This document shows, piece after piece, positions 24,586 to 37,200 of a DNA stretch of 64,000 nucleotides; the stretch's first letter is position 1, and the number at the start of each line of letters is the position of its first letter. Source of the stretch: Platynereis dumerilii (Eukaryota; Annelida; Polychaeta; Phyllodocida; Nereididae); contig JAPTHN010000012.1 in assembly GCA_026936325.1 (NCBI GenBank), positions 24,493,865 to 24,557,864 on the forward strand, written 5' to 3'. The notes below the pieces were generated by a model. It had not been told where the DNA came from. It did no database searches and saw only the letters and a list, made by a program, of their open reading frames with translations. The position numbers were made by a program, and so were the translations under genes.

Positions 24586-25489
24586 CATTTTCTAGATATG
24601 GTAAAAAATATACCACTTCAGAAACTTTCCATGAAAATAGCTGCTCTCATTCTGTGAGCTGCTCTCATTCTTAGATAAATTTATATAAAAAAGTAAATAT
24701 GTTTCATTGACTGACTCATTAATTACGTACTTATAATATGGTGAAATACTAGGGGTACATATTTTTGAAAATGATTATATGATGTGTTTTTTAAAATGTC
24801 ATTTTTTGTTCTTAAGAATCATCATACATCCATGTATCTTTCAGGGATCGACAGAGAATTGTTAGCTTTCGATCTCCAACTAAATTTAGTTACAACTTGT
24901 CTTCTAAAAATGAGTACTTTTAAATGCATGTAACTCAATTCGAGGAAATTCGAAGATTAAACCATTACAACCATCATTAGGACAATATTCTTGGCTTTCT
25001 AATGAATGTAGTCTCATCTACGGCTTTTCATGGATTGGAGGGTTTATTTGAGTTTAAGAAATTCATGGTTTTTCAAATTCATTAACATTTTGGTCCATAA
25101 CTCAAGTTATTACAGGCCTATGATTAAAATAAACACATGTACAGAATTGTCTGAATCTGCTTTATGCATATGAGTTGGTTTTATGTACATAAGACAAAAA
25201 ATTTAAAATAGTCATTTCCAGCCTCTATCTTTAAAAGGGGTGAAGATGAAGATGCTCTGTGCTCACTGAAGCACAGTGTGTACATCAAACAAAATATGTG
25301 ATTAACAATTAATTAGCGATTTTGGGCCAGCTCTGGGCCAATATGAAACCTTGGTAATGACCATGTAATGATAACTGTTTTATGACTTAAGTGAGTTTCC
25401 GATCTATCTCTTATTCCCTAAGCTCCAACTTTAAAAAAAAATTGTTATGTATGAATAGAGCTAGTTTGGGAACCTTTTCGGTTGATAGA

Positions 25490-25570
25490 AGGGTAAATAG
25501 TTACAGAGATAGGTAGATAGGTAGATAGATAGATAAACAGATATAGATAGACAGACAGATAAAAGGATAA
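25490..25570. repeat. GATA/GACA-type microsatellite
   Basis: Imperfect GATA, GGTA and GACA units lie immediately before the left edge of the tandem segmental duplication. Confidence 0.85.
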
Positions 25571-28555
25571 ATGGATAAAAATATAGATGAAATAGATTGA
25601 CAGCTTCTAATAGTTTATGCAGGCATGTTGTTCAGAGTAATACCAAGAAGCAAATGATGATATTCCACGAGTCTCCATGTAAAATGCTGTTTACTCCTCA
25701 TTTGAAGCTCTTGGCCTGAAATCAGCTTTGGTGATGCATTTCACATTTCGGGTAAAGCTGAAATTAGAATCTTACTTGGAAACCTGAGAATGTCCTTTTT
25801 GAAAGCCATTTACAAGACTTCACATCTACGTGAAATGCTGGCAGTAGCTGTGTTTTTCGTTGGAAGAAATACAGGAATTTTGATAGAGAAGTAGAATGTT
25901 TCTTGCAATATAAGGTGAAATAAACAACTGATTGTTATGAAAATAGCTTGTGTAAGACAAATTGACAAATAAAAGATGAAGGCACTGTGGCTAGCGTCAA
26001 TATAGAGGGCATTGACAAAGAATTAACATCCAATTGTAATTGTGTCATCAGGCATTCTATCCTTTTAGTTGCAACATTAACTGACCAATGACAGGACTAA
26101 TCTTAGTTTTTATTGATAGAGCTACTTCCTCTTGAGAAAGAAAGACAAGCAGCACAGCACACATACCACACAGATTATTGGAGACAGGAAGTTTTTAGTC
26201 TCCCGCATGTCCAGGAAATAGGGGAAGATGCTATATGATTGGCCTGCTAATGTTCCAGTGGGCATATAGGCAGAATGAGGCAGCAAGGAATATAGTAATA
26301 TATATTTTATTCTGTACAGAGTGATACATTTTAAGTACCTAATTTTCATTGATTAAATTCAAACCCAAATTGTTTACATAATGGCAGGAGCATTGTTGAT
26401 TTCCATGGGAGGTTCCTAACTGGTATATTTCAGACCATAACTATATCTGGAAAATGTAGGTGACACCAATCTAAATATAAAAGTGCTAACTCTCTTGGCT
26501 CCATGTCTCAAGCATAACTCTGTCACAATTCTCTTCACACCTATCAGGCTTTGCATGTATCACATCACTGACATTTACTTTGTTTTGCAATAGTCACTGT
26601 ACTTCAACAATTCCTACTTGCTTTGAAATCCACCTTCATTTAACACCTTCTCCACCAATATTTCACCAATGTGCATCAATGGGTCATAGGCTTTCTGCCA
26701 AGCTCCCAAGGTGGCAACATAGGGCAGCCATTCCAGACATAGGTCTGGATACTCAGGTCTGGGCCATCGCCATCTTTCCTTGGGTGAAATAACAGAATCT
26801 TCAGGGCATGGTTTTGGGGTGATCTGAGGCTTTGAAAAATCTAAAAAAAATTGAAACATCTACATTTTACCGTTAGAAAACATGTTGAATACTTGAAATA
26901 TTTTTATCTGGCCGATTTTTTGAGAAATGCCAGGAAAAAGAACATGTCAACAAAACTTCAGACATCAACCTCGAGTGCTTCGGACGCACTTTTGACATAG
27001 AAAGAATGGTCGTACAGAGCCCAAACTTAGCTTAAAATGCAGGAAATTAAATTTCCTAAACACTGGTACCAGTTAGAAGTTGCTGCGCCCAGTAATAAAG
27101 ACGCGGCAGCGTGCTGCGTCATTGACGCAGCAATTGCACAAGAAAAGATTGGATGGATACCGAGCTCTGCTCTGCTGATCTATTCCAGACAACACATGCA
27201 GGTGCTGCCACCACAGCATGCTCATGAATACAAATTGTTCTCCAAAGCAAATTTCCATGATCAAAATCTACTGTCTTTCCACATTAATCCATTTCTTCAG
27301 AATTTATTACTCAAATGCCCCCACTGTTTATTCTACTACTGTCATCCTTTATGATTATCAGCAGCATGCCCTCATATTGCTATTTCCACAGGCACACAAC
27401 CCAATCTAAGTGGCTCAAATACCCGCTTGCAACGGGTTTTCTAGTCAGTATATTATTTTGTCACTCACTCTCAGCCCGTGACATTTTCCACTCAACGTCC
27501 TGGTGTCCATTACTTAATTTTGCGGAACGCACAGGAGCAATCTGGAAGAGCATACTTCAAATATCATATGACTGGGTTTCCTGGCAACAGGAGATGTTGC
27601 TGTATCCATGGCAACATCAGGTGTGGCTGATTGTTCGCCTTGCAGTTGACATGCAAGCGCAAAATTCTCCGAATGCTAAACTGCTCTCCTCAAATGACAA
27701 GACATTCATGACAAACAGATTAGCAAGCCATTTCAAGCACTAGACTCAGGTTCTCTCATGATTTAGCATGTTTAGCAAGCATTAGGTTAGATAATGATGA
27801 TGCTTAGCAGTTCGGAATGCACCTTAGGACATCTGTGTCATTTCCATTATGTGACTTTACGGAGCAAAGGTGTAATTTACTTCAATAGACATTCCGATGT
27901 TTGCAGGTGCCGGTCTTAAAATATCGCTTCCACTGTAATTCCAATATTGAACAAATGGTGCAGCTTGCACCGAAAATATAAGCACTCCTGTTAAAATTTC
28001 AGAAATACAGGAAGCGTATCTCACATTTGATTGATTCTAAAGCTATTTCAGTCGAGAAATGAGGAGCAAGCATGAGTGCTTTGAACCAAAAGTTTATCTT
28101 TCGGCAAGCCACTTCTTGTTCGGCCAACAGGTATATTGCTTAGCTTAGTGACACTATTGATAGTGTATACTACCAATTTTACACTCCACCAGGCAAATAT
28201 CAACATTCGATAAATTGTTTCCCTATTCAATACATGCAATGATTTGACTGAACAGACTTCAGAGCAATATCGTTTTATATATTCTGGAAGCAATCTAGAG
28301 ATAAAAAATATGGATGGTGGTACAGACCAAGTTCAGAGTTTGTGATAACTGTTATTGCCATTCGTAGCCTGGTTTACACAATTTTTAGCGGCGTCAGCCA
28401 GCTCTTGCACCAAGCATTTGGGACAAGTCTTGTTAGCACTCTGGTGATCGTCCTCTCTCATCAATCTCATTCAAACTTAAAATACAGTCTCAACGGAATT
28501 TTTGCTTGAGCCCAGTCAATTTTGGTGTTCAACCAGTCTGGAACCAGACTGCTTC

Positions 28556-28745
28556 TTTCCCCATCCCCTTATGTATTACCAAAACAATTAAAATCATTTA
28601 AATAACTGAATGCTCCCTTTTATGAAATACAGTATGCTCCCTAGAGTAATATATTTCCCCATCCCCTTATTTATTTCACAACAATTAAAAATTATTAGAT
28701 TAATTGGATGATCCCTCTAATGAAACACAGTATGCTCCCTAGGAT
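28556..28745. repeat. Two-copy tandem repeat, about 100-bp period
   Basis: TTCCCCATCCCCTTAT, ACAATTAAAA and ACAGTATGCTCCCTAG recur in order in two adjacent diverged units (about 28557-28646 and 28656-28745). Confidence 0.85.
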
Positions 28746-29630
28746 GAGTTGCAAGCGCAGCTTGCAGTCTGGGAGAATTCAGCATGAATTAGAATCATAG
28801 GGGGGGAGTTAGGAAGTGAGTCCACTGGGACACTTCATAATGATACATAGTATCCAATTATTCATTCTATTTGGACAAAAAGACTGTAGCCACTTGTATG
28901 AGGCAGTTATAAGTTTGAATATTAGCAGACGACAAATGACAGTTAATTGTTTCATTTGTGCCACATGTGGCGCCATCTATACCTATACCTCTGCACAGGC
29001 TTTAATAAAGTCACCAACTTTCATCTATTATAAGCAATACATCAAATTTTATCATGCTACATGGGGGATACATACCAGATACACAACTTCATATCATTTC
29101 TTTGAGTCTTTTGACATATTAAAAGCCTGTTTACAGCGATTTTAAGAGAGCTATTTTGTGTCAAAATGTATGATGTGTGATTTTGATAAGGCTTGCCAAG
29201 CTTCCCCTGTTTAGAGTTCAGAATTTTCCGGTCAGTCTTGACTTGGTTAGGGCAGGCACACTGATTTTAGTTTTGTTTCAGCTGACCTCCCATTTCTGAC
29301 TGTCCCTCCACTATGTGGAGGCTTTTAATCAGAGGGACAGGTTCAGTCTGGTGTTCAACTGTATCAAACAAAAAATTAATTTAGAAACTAAACAGACTGA
29401 AATTCAAGGGTCAAAGGTCAGGCGAATCTGTTCACTTCGTGCATTTCCGTGAGGGGGCGTGGCATGTAAGCAATGATACTGAGTGGGCCTATAGCCTGGG
29501 CCTATTGATACATGACATTGTCATTGTGGCTGTATCAATTGAGTCAATTGACAGCTGATGCGACCCACTGTTCACTCAGTGCATTGAAGGCCAATTTATA
29601 ATAGCAGATTAACTCCTGGACCTTTTTATC

Positions 29631-29785
29631 ATTCTTGATTGCTATTCTTGATTGCTATTCTTGATTGCTATTCACGATTGCTATTCACGATTGCTAATCA
29701 CGATTTCTATTCACGATTGCTATGCTTGATTGCTATGCTTGATTGCAATGCTTGATTACTATGCTTGATTGCTTTGCTTGACTAC
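29631..29785. repeat. 13-bp minisatellite, about 11 units
   Basis: Diverged repeats of the type TTGATTGCTATTC occur. Variants CACGATTGCTATT and TGCTTGATTGCTA form separate sub-blocks, showing stepwise expansion. Confidence 0.92.
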
Positions 29786-29944
29786 CATGAATCTATAAGT
29801 TACCCCTTATAGCTCTATGGGATTACCATTCATGGAATACACAGCCTCAAAGCTCAGCATGCTTACTGCATAGCTCCCCATTTGTCAAATCTGAATGCAT
29901 CAGACCAAACAAGGGAACAAACCAATCACAGGCCCAAGCCTAAT

Positions 29945-30472
29945 TCAGGGTGTGCTTGTCATATATATATTCAAAGGTACCATGTTCTTCCTGGACCTGC
30001 AAACTTCATCTTGACAGAAAATAGGTCTTCTTGGAATCAGCCAACATCAGTTCTAGGAGTTCTTTCAAAGGTCACATTTTTAAGACAGTTTTCTTTTAAA
30101 AATGACCTATTTTCTGTCCTGAATAACCTAGCAGATTCAGTCAGAGGCTTGTCCACAGCTAGGCTACGAGCAGCTGTAACTCACCAGACATTGTTTTCAA
30201 TATCTTTGCTCCATCCAATTTAAATCAAAATTTTTTTTAGAAATAGTCACTTTCTTTTAAAATTTCGGAAATTATAAGGTTTAGTACGATGCTGGACGGG
30301 CAAGTGTGAAGAGTATCCGGGCAAGTGTGAAGAGTATCCGGGCAAGTGTGAAGAGTATCCGGGCAAGTGAATTTTTAGCATTACTTGCCCTGAGGGCAAG
30401 TGATTAAAAAAGTTAACTTCGAGGCCTGCACACAGATAGACAGACAAGTATAAATAGATTAGGTATAGATAG
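29945..30472. mobile_element. Retroposed insertion with 20-bp target duplication
   Basis: The 20-bp sequence ATCACAGGCCCAAGCCTAAT flanks the segment on both sides (29925-29944, 30473-30492), typical of LINE-mediated insertion. The right end carries a GATAGA-type tail (ATAGATTAGGTATAGATAG). Inside are a 22-bp tandem array (30298-30368) and a 15-bp inverted pair GACAGAAAATAGGTC/GACCTATTTTCTGTC. The family was not recognised. Confidence 0.75.
30298..30372. repeat. 22-bp tandem repeat, just over three units
   Basis: The unit GGGCAAGTGTGAAGAGTATC (plus CG) is repeated almost without change, so the array is young. A partial fourth unit, GGGCAAGTG, follows. Confidence 0.97.
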
Positions 30473-31469
30473 ATCACAGGCCCAAGCCTAATAAGTCTTT
30501 CCTTTACTTGTCACTATTGTATTTATCTGAATGACACAATTCAAAAGTCTAATGTTCCCAGGGACATGGGGGATATCAAATCCCATCCAGAGCAGAGGGA
30601 CAGGGAATTACAAAGGAATATGGCCAAGGGATAGGGGGACAAAAAACCCCATCCAGAGCCTCACTAGTCATGAACCTTTGACGCCGCTTAAAGTGCTTGC
30701 ACGTTATTTTTTTACATATTCTGTGGTCAAATTAACAGATGTAAGCGGCAACATAAACAGTAGATAACATAAATAGGAATAATACAGGAATAAAAATTGC
30801 AATGCTTGAATGGCACGAGTTGTAAATAATGTACACCGTACAATCTCAACTGGAGCCTATAATGCAAAAGACTGCCAATTTCAAGTATTAGTTGCATGTG
30901 CACCACATCTGAGATCAAGCCTGACATATGGGGAATGAATGATACAACTTGAGTACTGACCCAAATTAACCCCAACATCATCACACTTCATCAGATTTCA
31001 CCAGACTCAGATACCACTGCTATCCGCGTAAACCCCAGATGAAATATTCCACGCAGGGCTTGTATATGAATCCCTAAGATAGCCTGCGCGAGTCCTCCCC
31101 ATATTTTCGTGTGTGCCCTTATCGACTCCAGCATGCCATGCCACAGTTTCCTCAGACTTTCACAGCACACAAAAGCACATCTTGTCACACCCAAAAAGAA
31201 CTTAAAAGTTCTGAGCTTTAATTCAACTTCTTCAACTTTGCTTTTTCCTCAAGTTACTATGTGGCTTCGTATTTTTCTTTCTATGAGATTGTTTTTGCAT
31301 TTGAATTGTCAAAGTTTTCAATGCGAGGTTAGACGTCTAGTGAGTCATAGAGATCTTTTGTGCTCAATTGGTGTTAAGAGCTAAAAGGATAGATAGAATA
31401 GATAAGTAAAAGAATATATAGATTGAAAGATAGATACGATGGTCACTGCCTTATAAAATCAAGGGGTGT

Positions 31470-31610
31470 GAGATAAACAGTTACTTGTCTTATGTGATCC
31501 CCTTCCTCCGGGCTCCCACTCGCTCTTTTGTACCATCAATCAACACACATGACTACCCAGAACTGGGATAAGAGGGTTGCATTTGCCATATCTATTATTT
31601 GTATCCATTT
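31470..31610 (+). mobile_element. Diverged retroelement tail (same family as 42.2 kb)
   Basis: This segment shares the 3' block of the SINE at 42176-42498: ACCATCAATCAAC, CCCAGAACTGGGATAAGAGG and GTTGCATTTGCCATATCTAT, followed by ATCT-type repeats. The upstream part also recurs in unit B (38063-38130), where the terminal part has been lost. Confidence 0.75.
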
Positions 31611-31688
31611 TTTATCCATCTGTATATCTGTCTATCTATCTGATGCTCTAAGCAGTAGGGGTGGCTGTAAAAAATACTGGGACAACTA

Positions 31689-32083
31689 AAAATTTAGGTA
31701 TATATTTTTCACTATTTGACATGTACACGAATCAGTGAACCTGCAAAAACGAACATATACACGAATTTGTCATTCGCGTAAGTGTGAAATATTGCAATTC
31801 ACGAATTTGTGAAGGTGCAATTACGAACATTGCAACCTTAAACTTGGCTAAAACTAACTCTAAACCTAATTTTAACACTAAACCCTAATGATATAGCACT
31901 TCCATGTTAGTGTTGGCAGATACACGAATGAATAATAAAGCACAATCACGAGTGTTAGTTATTACATGTACACGAGCATCTATGCTCGTTTTTTCATGTC
32001 CACGAATTCGTACATGCTCGTTTTTACACCTCCACGAATTCGTGAACATGCCAAATAATGAAAAATATATACATGAAAAATTT
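31689..32083. mobile_element. Inverted-repeat element rich in ACACGAATTCGT motifs
   Basis: Left end AAATTTAGGTATATATTTTT continues CACTATTTGACATGTACACG. The right end is its imperfect inverse (CATGCCAAATAATG then AAAAATATATACATG). Arms are about 50 bp. The interior repeats CACGAATTCGTG, ACACGAAT and ATGCTCGTTTTT in both orientations, separated by phrases such as CTAAACCTAATTTTAACACT. It is present in unit A only and has no coding capacity. Confidence 0.75.
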
Positions 32084-32404
32084 GGGCAAGGAAGCAAAAC
32101 AATTCAGGCCTGATCCAATATAATTATATTACTGAAAAGCAATGGCTCTCAAATATGCCTTTTGAAATGGTATAAAATCTGAATCTTTAAATTTAGACAC
32201 ATGTCATACACCCCCTGAAAAAGGTTTGTGTACTGTAGCCTACGCCACAATATTTGGCGTATTCCATGGGGTCAGCAATGTGACTCAAGTACTTTCTTTT
32301 GTGACACCTTTTGCGCTAATAACAGAAGATTTACGTAAAATACGTAAAATGTATCATATATTCTATGCTGCCTTATTTTGGTTTGGCCTCAGGGACGCCA
32401 GCAG

Positions 32405-34021
32405 TAGGGTAGGTTGATTTCGGAACTTCACAATTGGACAAATTGGGATAGTGAGATTTTCATATCAGAAGGCTGTGTCCAAAATTTGAGGTCTCTAACT
32501 TGAAAACTTTTTTGAGGAAATGACATTGAATTTTTGACATTTTGAACATTTATTGCTTGTTTCGCAAACTCGCGGTTTCGTATAACTTTGTCATTTATCA
32601 TCATACAGTAATACATCCAACATATTTGAAAAGATCTCAAAAAGACCTACAATTTGAATACAAACATGAAGGGTTTCCGATAATTTTTCATCTGCACTTC
32701 TTATAAAATTTCACAATTTTGGGAAAGAAAGTCAGATCAGACGGTTCAAAGCAGTAATAAACAGGAAATTACTTGAAAAAAGTTTTTTACTAGTCTGGGT
32801 TATATTCAACCCTATGTCAGTGTACTGGATTACACTTTCACAAGCATTGGAGGCCTTACAATAAGCCATATCGGAGGTATGGGAGAGTAACAGTTTCATT
32901 TGGCAAACCTATATGAAACTTAGCGGAGTTCTCAAGCTGCACAGCTTAATTTTTAACAAATCAAACCTAAGACATACAATTTTAATGTGGTATTGATGCA
33001 ACCAAGTTAACAGCCAACACTAAGCATAAGCTTGTTTAAATTCTGAGATGTAGGCCTTTATATGGCACTGCACACAAAAAAAGCAAATTGTATGTTTTCT
33101 TTCTCTTTTGAGCATTGATGTTATTTTTGAAATGTGATATTCCCAATCCAAAAGGCATGATGTGTTCTGTAAGGCTCCAGTGATGACATAAAGAGCTGTC
33201 TAATAATCTATCATCTTAGTTCCATTCTAGAAACTGTAAAAACTGTTAAGAAGTGCTTAAATAATATTTATAGTACCTTATTGGTCAAAGCAGGGAAGTT
33301 TCATTTTACAACGTCCGCACACCGGTAGAGAAACATACAATATCCAACCAGGTGGTTGTTCTATTTGAACTTCTTTCTTGGTTAGAATGGTGCTCTGGGT
33401 TCCATTTCTTCCTCTTTTTTTTGTAGGACATTATAATACTGAATCTGATTCTGAAATGACTCTCTGACAAAATCTAATAACCTTATGCCCGTGGTCAATT
33501 AATATTTACAAGTTCTTAATTTCTGTGGTTCTATTCAGGATACCTGTGACAAATCATTGAATTGACAAAGGTGAGTCTATTATAGGTCTGGGTGGTTTAC
33601 CTAAGATCACTAATATTGCCAGATATCTCAACAGCCAATGGAGCTACATTTACACCTACAGCCATACTTTGATTGGCAAGTCAAGCTAAAGAATTGAAAG
33701 TTATCAGACTGTGTTACTTGCACCTTCAAATTTGGCCTAGACCATTGATGTTGGTATTCAAAATGAAGGTCTGATTGAGCCCAGTCCAACCATATAAGTT
33801 TCATTGTCTTATCTCTTAAATTGACTAAGTAATTCAATACCGCGAATCGGCAAACCTAACGAAAAATGTCAAAAAATTCAAAACTTTAAATGGATTTCCT
33901 CAAAAAATTATTAGAGTTAGAGACCTGAAATTTTGGTTATGGCCTATTGACATGAAAATGTCACCATCCCAATTTGTCCAAGATTGAAATTCAGAAATTT
34001 TTGCAAAATCAACCTACCCTA
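32405..34021. mobile_element. Non-autonomous DNA transposon, 8-bp TSD, long TIRs (1617 bp)
   Basis: The ends are TAGGGTAGGTTGATTT and its exact inverse, within imperfect terminal inverted repeats of roughly 180 bp (shared landmarks GGACAAATTGGGAT, GAGGTCTCTAACT, TTTTTTGAGGAAAT). An 8-bp direct duplication GCCAGCAG flanks the element (32397-32404, 34022-34029). The paralogous site in unit B (38439-38446) has a single GCCAGCAG and no insert. The interior has no recognisable transposase. TSD length suits hAT, P or Merlin; the TIRs are unusually long for hAT. Confidence 0.93.
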
Positions 34022-34299
34022 GCCAGCAGGCCAATCATATGGCATCATTCCCAACTTCCTGTACTCACATGGGACTAAAACTTCCGGTTCACCTTATTGC
34101 TTTTAAGCATAGTGAATGTGAAGTGCTGCCTGTCCATATTTCCTCAAAAGCTATACTTACTGGTTTGTCATGTAGCAGTCCACAGGCTAGTCTATCTATC
34201 CATCTGAACTAATTTCCTCTGTCTCTGTATCTATGTATGCATGTATCTACCTATATAAACAGGATGAGCAAGGAATTGTTATCAAGTTTTACCAAAGTG

Positions 34300-37200
34300 C
34301 TAAGGTAATAGCTTGTGCCATGGTGCTGCTAAAAAGCATATTAATGATGATATTCTATGTGTGTTCATGATGCTGTTTACTGCTCATTTGAAGCTCTTAG
34401 CCTGAAATCAGCTTTGGCAATGCATTTAATATTTCGAGAAGAAGCTGAAATTAGAATCTTACTTGGAAAACTGAGATTTTCCTTTTTGAAAGGCTTCACA
34501 TCTACAAGAAATGCTGGCAGTAGCTGTCTGTTCCATAGAAGAAATACAGGGATTTTGAGAGAGAAGGAGAATGGCTCTTGCATTATAAGGTGAAATAACA
34601 ACTGATTGTTTTTTTAATGAAATCAATCAGGCCAGACGAATTGATAAAGATGAAGGCACTGTGACTACCGTTGATATGTATGTTTATATCATGAAAGGGG
34701 GTCTTAGAACTTACAATTTTTGATGGAGGGTGTGGGGGGGGGGGGTTCAAATGGAGTTGTCCAAGAGAATATATAAATTTCCCCTTTTTACACAGTACAA
34801 TTTACACTCAAAAGGAGAGGGATACGTCAATGAAATAATACATAGATAATTGGATATAGATGGATGATACAGACAGATGGTAAATAAACCTGAAATGCAC
34901 ATTCTAATTCCAACAGCTCATCTATTAACATATGAAATTATGAAATTATTGGCCTATCAGTTCATCATTGAACTCTCATGAGAAGCCATTCGATTGGGTG
35001 CAAGACATACACTATTATATAGTTCATATGTGTAAACATATATGCATGGATGGAATTACTAACACTGCCTCATATAAAGAATTGTGCTTTAATATTTGCA
35101 CGAATTTGAAGTATCATGCCAGATGTAAAATTAGGATAATATAAAGTCATGGTATATATGTCAAATAGCCCATGGATATTTCAAGAAATAGTTCCTTTTT
35201 CATCATAATATTTAGCTAGAGTTAAGAAAACAACAATTTGCTCTTTGTCAACACATAATGAAATAAAAGCAATGGTCAACCATTTTTCCATTTTAATTGT
35301 GTCATCAGTTATTCATTTTTGTTGTTAAATTAACTGACTAATCACTGGCCTATCCTTAGTTTTTATTGATAGAGGTAGTTTCTGTTGAGAAAGAAAGTAG
35401 CAGGGCACACATACTACACAGCTTAATGGGGACTGGTTTTTAGTCTACCACATGTCCAGGAAGTTGGGGAAGATGCCATATGATTGGCCTGCTAATGTCC
35501 CAGTGCACAGAACATAGTAATGTGTATATTATATTCTGTGCAGAGTGATACATGTATCTTATCTACCTAATTTTCATTGATTAACTCACAAGGCACATTG
35601 CTGATGTTGATTTATTTATCTATTTCAAGAAGTTTCTTTTTCTTTTTGAAATAATCAGTCTATTTTGAGTTCATTAAATTAATCTGGACTACTTTCTTGA
35701 TATTGATGTGAAACAAGGTATGTAATTAGAAGATGCATTATTTGAAATTGAAAGTGCAGCAATTCAAACCCAAATTATTTAAATAGTGGCAGGCGCAATG
35801 TTGATTTCCAAGAAAGTTTCGTAACTGGTATATCTCACTATCTCAGTCCATATCTAATTTGGCCATATCTAGAATACGAAGGTGACACCAATCAGTGTTA
35901 TTTTGTCACTCACTCTCAGCCAGTGACATTTTCCTCTCCACATTCTGGTGTCTATTACGTAATTTTGCGGAACGCACAGGAGCAATCTGGGAGAGCATAC
36001 TTCAAATATCATATGACTGGGTTGCATGGCAACAGGAGATTTTGCTGTATCCATGGCAACATCAGGTGTGGCTGATTGTTCGCCTTGCAGTTGACATGCA
36101 AGCGCAAAATTCTCCGAATGCTAAACTGCTCTCCTCAAATGACAAGGCATTCATGACAAACAGATTAGTAAGCCATTTCAAGCACTAGACTCAGGTTCTC
36201 TCGTGATTAAGCATGTTTAGCAAGCATTAGGTTAGATAATGATGATGCTTAGCAGTTCAGAATGCACCTAAGGACATCTGTGGCATGCCAGTGATAAAAG
36301 AATGCTTTGAAATATGGTACACAGCTGTATTTTATTACAAAAAAGTTTTTTGTTCTGCTCCGGTGGTCACAGTGGAGACCATGACTCCTTCTCTGAAAGT
36401 GATTTTGGAGTCAAACCATGTAGCTTTTTAAATGGCACAACCAAAATGAATTCAAGTTGAAATTTATCATGAAATACAAAAGCAATACTTTTAAAAGGGA
36501 TAATAAATTGTCAATCTCGACCACGATAGCAAACTTTGCCAACAAGAAATCTTCCACTCCCAGACTTATAACTTCATTTGGCCATCTGGTCCATAGCCTC
36601 TTTTCATTTTAATTATGTTGTCTTTTACTGAGCAAAGGTGTAATTTACTTTTCTAAACATACCGATGTTTGTAAGATCCTGCTTGAACATATTGCTTCCA
36701 CAGTAGTTCTTATATCAAACAAATGGTGCAACTTGCACCAAAAATATAAGCACTCCCGTCACAACTCCAGAGATACAGGAAGTGCTTCTCACATTTTATC
36801 GATTCTAAAGTTATTTAAGTCCAGAAGTGAGGAGCATGCATGAGTGCTTCATACCAAAAGTTTATCTTTCGGCAAACCACTTCTTGTTCGGCCGACTTGT
36901 ATATCGATTAGCTTAGTGACACTATTGATAATGTCTACGACCAATTTTACACTCCACAAGGCAAATATCAATATTCGATAAATAGTTTCCCTGTTCAATA
37001 TCACCCAATGATTGGACTAAACTGAGTTTGCTGAAATATCAATTGGTATATTCTGGAAGCCAGAGTTAAAATGTTGAAGATAGTCAGACCAAAATAACAG
37101 TTTGTAACTGCTCTTTTTATGGGCAATAACCTGCTGCATTGTCAAAATATAGCGCAGCAATGATGCGTACATTTTGATAGTTGCATAAAACTTGGGGGTT

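Larger units (their letters stand above)
25600..34250. repeat. Tandem segmental duplication, unit A (about 8.65 kb)
   Basis: Blocks in the same order and orientation recur in unit B. Matched pairs include 25684-25850 with 34370-34560, 26040-26345 with 35295-35585, 27450-27790 with 35898-36245, 27990-28300 with 36755-37065, 30890-31480 with 37485-38090, 32105-32400 with 38136-38440, and 34022-34200 with 38439-38610. Unit A is longer because of lineage-specific insertions: about 970 bp at 26475-27445, much of 28300-30880, a small inverted-repeat element (31689-32083) and a 1.6-kb transposon (32405-34021). Confidence 0.9.

Noticed and set aside
26475-27445. The extra segment of unit A as a transposon
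   Set aside because: No inverted ends or target duplication were found at its borders compared with unit B. The CAATCTAA match near both sides does not fit the empty-site junction.
27315-27743. 142-codon open frame in the intron, with a related frame at 35895-36188
   Set aside because: It coincides with the three-copy repeat. The shared frame reflects the duplication, and no protein family is recognisable. Kept only as a repeat.
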